Position numbers and translations under genes: made by a program
Shown: piece after piece, positions 10,906-13,317 of the stretch
How the letters are laid out: each line of letters opens with the position of its first letter
Numbering within the stretch: position 1 is the first letter of the stretch
Source: JBCFBK01 sp039679975
Lineage (GTDB): Bacteria; Bacteroidota; Bacteroidia; Bacteroidales; Prolixibacteraceae
Assembly (NCBI GenBank): GCA_039679975.1
Contig: JBDKTZ010000346.1
Location: 1 to 13,317, forward strand
Length of the DNA stretch: 13,317 nucleotides
Direction of reading: 5' to 3'
Notes under the pieces: generated by a model
What the model was told of the DNA's origin: nothing
Database searches by the model: none
Seen by the model: only the letters and a program-made list of their open reading frames with translations

Positions 10906-13095
10906 ATGAAAGTTTATGGTCAACATTTTTTAATGTTTAACCATAAAAATTGTGTCATGTTTTTTTTGAAAACAACTGCCTTTGGTTTAGGCATCTTATG
11001 CAGCCTGACAGCTTTACCGCAGGTTGCCGACTCGATCCGGAACGTCGAGGTCGAAGAAGTTACCGTAATGGCGTCCCGCATGGGGAACCAGTTGAAAGAT
11101 CTTCCGCAGAAGGTTGAGATCATTTCCGGGGAGCTTGTCAATTCCCTGCCTTCCGAAAATTTATCGGAGTTATTGAAACGGGCTACTAACCTGGACATTG
11201 TCCAGTATCCGGGGCTTTCTGCAACAGTGGGCATGCGTGGTTTTTCGCCCAGCGCTTTTTCACGCAGTTATACGCTTATTCTGATCAATGGCAAACCCTC
11301 AGGAACGAACAACCTGTCGGGACTGAGCATGGATAATGTCGATCGCATCGAAATTGTAAAAGGACCTTATTCCGTTCTTTATGGTTCGGATGCCATGGCA
11401 GGAGTGATTAATGTGATCACCAAAAAGGGAACGGAGCGGCATGAAGCAGCCATTTCATACAGTTCAGGCAGTTTCGGACACCGGCAGATTGCCGGAAATT
11501 TCTCCGGCGCTGTAAACAACCGGCTATCATTTCGCCTGGGTTTTTCCCATCTGGAACAACAACAAGAGTATCGCATTGGCAAGCATAACCTGTTGCACAT
11601 GACCAAGCGGGAGAAGCTGATCCTCGACAAGAATTCCTATGGCGACAAAATGGAAAACTCAGCTTATGAACTGAACCATCTGAACGGTTTTGCCGCCTAC
11701 CGGATCGACTCCCTGTGGAAGGTCAGTGCAGAGGGAACCTACACCTATGCTTACGATGTGGGAGTGCCCGGAACCTATTGGGGAAATTACGGGCAGACTA
11801 AAAAAGATATTAACCGGCTTAACCTGTCTGTCAGTCTTGAACGGAATGCTGGGAACAACCGGCTCTTATTCAATCCTTTTTTTGTCAAAGAACTCGACCC
11901 GAATTATTCGGATAATACCGATGAAGGCTATATTAATTTTGAAAGCAACCGGAAACAATACGGGTTTCAGCTTCAGGATGTCCAATCTCTCGGCAATCTG
12001 GACGTGCTGGTTGGAATGGATTTTAAAATGGATGATTATGAATCGGACCGCTGGAGTTCGAAGGGAACACCTACAAACCCCTATAAACCGAATAATGAGA
12101 ATGTGAATACAGCTTTTTTTACACAATTGTCCTGGTCCGATGGCGTTTTTTCGGGTAACATGGGGATCCGGTACGATCACTTTCATTACCGCATCGATGA
12201 AAACGAGGGACTTGAAGCACCTAAAGCAGATGAAAAGTACGGAACGTTCAATCCGTCAGCCGGCATACAGGTGGAATTTCTGAAAAACCTGAAAGCACAT
12301 ACTTCGTTCGGAACAGCTTTTTATGTTCCCGATGCCTATCAGGTGGCCGGAAAGTATTCGGTGTATGAATATTTTCCTGAGTGGGATTACACCTGGAGCC
12401 AGTCGTGTGTGGGCAACCCGGACCTGGAGCCTGAAAAGTCGCGGACAATTGACGGGGGGTTGAAATATGCGTCATCTGATAACGGGTTGCGCGTTGATTT
12501 CACTTACTTTTACACGGTCCATGACAATAAAATCGTTGAGAAAAAGCTGGATTCAGGAGAGTTTACTTACGTGAATGCCAACCAATCGAATATGGAAGGT
12601 GTGGAGCTCACCTCGTCATATAACCTGGGAACACTGTTTAAAAATGATTGTAAACTCGAACTTTATTCAAACTGGACCTGGATGCTGAAAAATGAGTTTG
12701 AAGAGGAAACGGAATCAGGGAAAATTACGCGCGAGACATTTTATACCCGTAAATGGACCGGTAACTTTGGCGTGATATACGGACCAAAGTCGTTCCTGTC
12801 GATGCAGTTGAACGGTCGATACATCGGATCACGACTGGAGCTGGACGGACTGACTTCCCTGCGTCCTGAGTTGACTTCAGCCGATTATTACACGAAAGGC
12901 GGCTTCACTGCTGAAGAAGGCGTGCTCAAACATCCCGACTACCTGTTGTTTGATTACTCGATCAGATACAGTTATAATAAACACGTCGATTTCGGTTTTA
13001 CCGTGTCAAACCTCCTGGACGAAAACTACTCGGAAAAAGACGGGTATAATATGCCGGGAAGAAGTATCACCGCAAAAGTGGCGTACAAATTTTAG
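10906..13095 (+). CDS. btuB: TonB-dependent outer-membrane cobalamin receptor
   Basis: This 729-residue receptor imports corrinoids through the outer membrane using TonB energy (E. coli BtuB is about 614 including the signal peptide). A TonB-box-like EEVTVMASR lies at about residues 50-58. The plug domain follows with MRGFSPSAFSR, LILINGKPSG, and the diagnostic VDRIEIVKGPYSVLYGSDAM and GVINVITKKG near 140-175. The rest is a 22-strand barrel ending in the usual aromatic residue (VAYKF). The start is uncertain: ATGs occur at 10906, 10933 and 10957. The last gives the most typical signal peptide (MFFLKTTAFGLGILCSLTALPQ), whereas 10906 gives a long n-region. B12 specificity comes from the riboswitch and the cobU neighbour 5 nt downstream. 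SusD-like and BtuG-type lipoproteins are not seen in the window. Confidence 0.92.
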   Translation: MKVYGQHFLMFNHKNCVMFFLKTTAFGLGILCSLTALPQVADSIRNVEVEEVTVMASRMGNQLKDLPQKVEIISGELVNSLPSENLSELLKRATNLDIVQYPGLSATVGMRGFSPSAFSRSYTLILINGKPSGTNNLSGLSMDNVDRIEIVKGPYSVLYGSDAMAGVINVITKKGTERHEAAISYSSGSFGHRQIAGNFSGAVNNRLSFRLGFSHLEQQQEYRIGKHNLLHMTKREKLILDKNSYGDKMENSAYELNHLNGFAAYRIDSLWKVSAEGTYTYAYDVGVPGTYWGNYGQTKKDINRLNLSVSLERNAGNNRLLFNPFFVKELDPNYSDNTDEGYINFESNRKQYGFQLQDVQSLGNLDVLVGMDFKMDDYESDRWSSKGTPTNPYKPNNENVNTAFFTQLSWSDGVFSGNMGIRYDHFHYRIDENEGLEAPKADEKYGTFNPSAGIQVEFLKNLKAHTSFGTAFYVPDAYQVAGKYSVYEYFPEWDYTWSQSCVGNPDLEPEKSRTIDGGLKYASSDNGLRVDFTYFYTVHDNKIVEKKLDSGEFTYVNANQSNMEGVELTSSYNLGTLFKNDCKLELYSNWTWMLKNEFEEETESGKITRETFYTRKWTGNFGVIYGPKSFLSMQLNGRYIGSRLELDGLTSLRPELTSADYYTKGGFTAEEGVLKHPDYLLFDYSIRYSYNKHVDFGFTVSNLLDENYSEKDGYNMPGRSITAKVAYKF

Positions 13096-13100
13096 AGCAA

Positions 13101-13317
13101 ATGGCAATGATCACATTTATCACGGGGGGTGCCCGTTCGGGGAAAAGCCGCTTTGCCCAGCAACTGGCTGAACAGCGGTCAGAACATCCCGTTTACCTGG
13201 CTACAGCCCGGGTGTGGGACGATGATTTTGCTGCAAGGATCAGACGTCACCAGTCAGATCGCGATCAACGGTGGCAAACGGTAGAAGAAGAAAAATGGCT
13301 TTCAAAGCACGAATTCA
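13101..13317 (+). CDS. cobU: Adenosylcobinamide kinase / guanylyltransferase, 5' part
   Basis: This bifunctional enzyme phosphorylates adenosylcobinamide and then converts it to the GDP derivative during corrinoid salvage and late B12 synthesis. The first 72 codons are visible: the P-loop GGARSGKS at residues 9-16, followed by VYLATARVWDDDFAARIRRH and the downstream W-x-TVEEE segment. H50 in RRHQSDR aligns with the histidine known to carry GMP in CobU. The ATG at 13101 is 5 nt after the btuB stop; a second ATG at 13107 (MITFITGG) is equally possible. The spacing and shared riboswitch make it an operon partner of btuB. The gene runs off the right edge, and the visible part is intact. Confidence 0.94.
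   Translation, partial: MAMITFITGGARSGKSRFAQQLAEQRSEHPVYLATARVWDDDFAARIRRHQSDRDQRWQTVEEEKWLSKHEF

Overview
The window looks like the chromosome of a Bacteroidota member, probably Bacteroidales-like. The clues are promoters of the Bacteroidota type (TTTG, about 20 nt, TAnnTTTG), the near absence of Shine-Dalgarno sites, Bacteroidota-style IS91/tyrosine-recombinase relics, and a BtuB-type TonB-dependent receptor under a cobalamin riboswitch. No rRNA, tRNA or CRISPR array was seen. All family assignments come from reading the sequence, not from database searches.

Bases 1-4930 are a decayed accessory region. In order it holds the 3' end of an Rpn/PD-(D/E)XK transposase-nuclease gene, a frameshifted scrap of a type IIG restriction-modification enzyme (DUF7149-like), a tyrosine-recombinase relic fused to an IS91-type HUH transposase relic (minus strand), and an intact GyrI-like effector-binding protein. 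Then come a 150-bp structured repeat, a second IS91 transposase relic, a 98-residue cysteine-rich protein of unknown function, a group II intron 3'-end relic, and an MntA-type nucleotidyltransferase antitoxin with a wrecked HepT (HEPN) toxin. A second copy of the 150-bp repeat and several hairpins finish the region. Both repeat copies start exactly 10 nt after the stop codon of a plus-strand reading frame, an arrangement reminiscent of gene cassettes.

Bases 4934-6967 (minus strand) encode methionyl-tRNA synthetase, with its own promoter.

Bases 7241-13317 form a vitamin B12 acquisition locus on the plus strand. A promoter and a cobalamin riboswitch precede btuF (periplasmic binding protein), btuC (permease) and btuD (ATPase). 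A second promoter and second cobalamin riboswitch precede btuB (outer-membrane receptor) and cobU (adenosylcobinamide kinase/guanylyltransferase, cut by the window end). Together these genes bring corrinoids across both membranes and start salvage of incomplete corrinoids, with both units probably shut off by cobalamin.

The most unusual signal is in the gaps of this locus. The btuF-btuC, btuC-btuD and btuD-riboswitch spacers are built almost wholly of degenerate 7-bp units that start at the base after the stop codon, and a weaker version follows metG.
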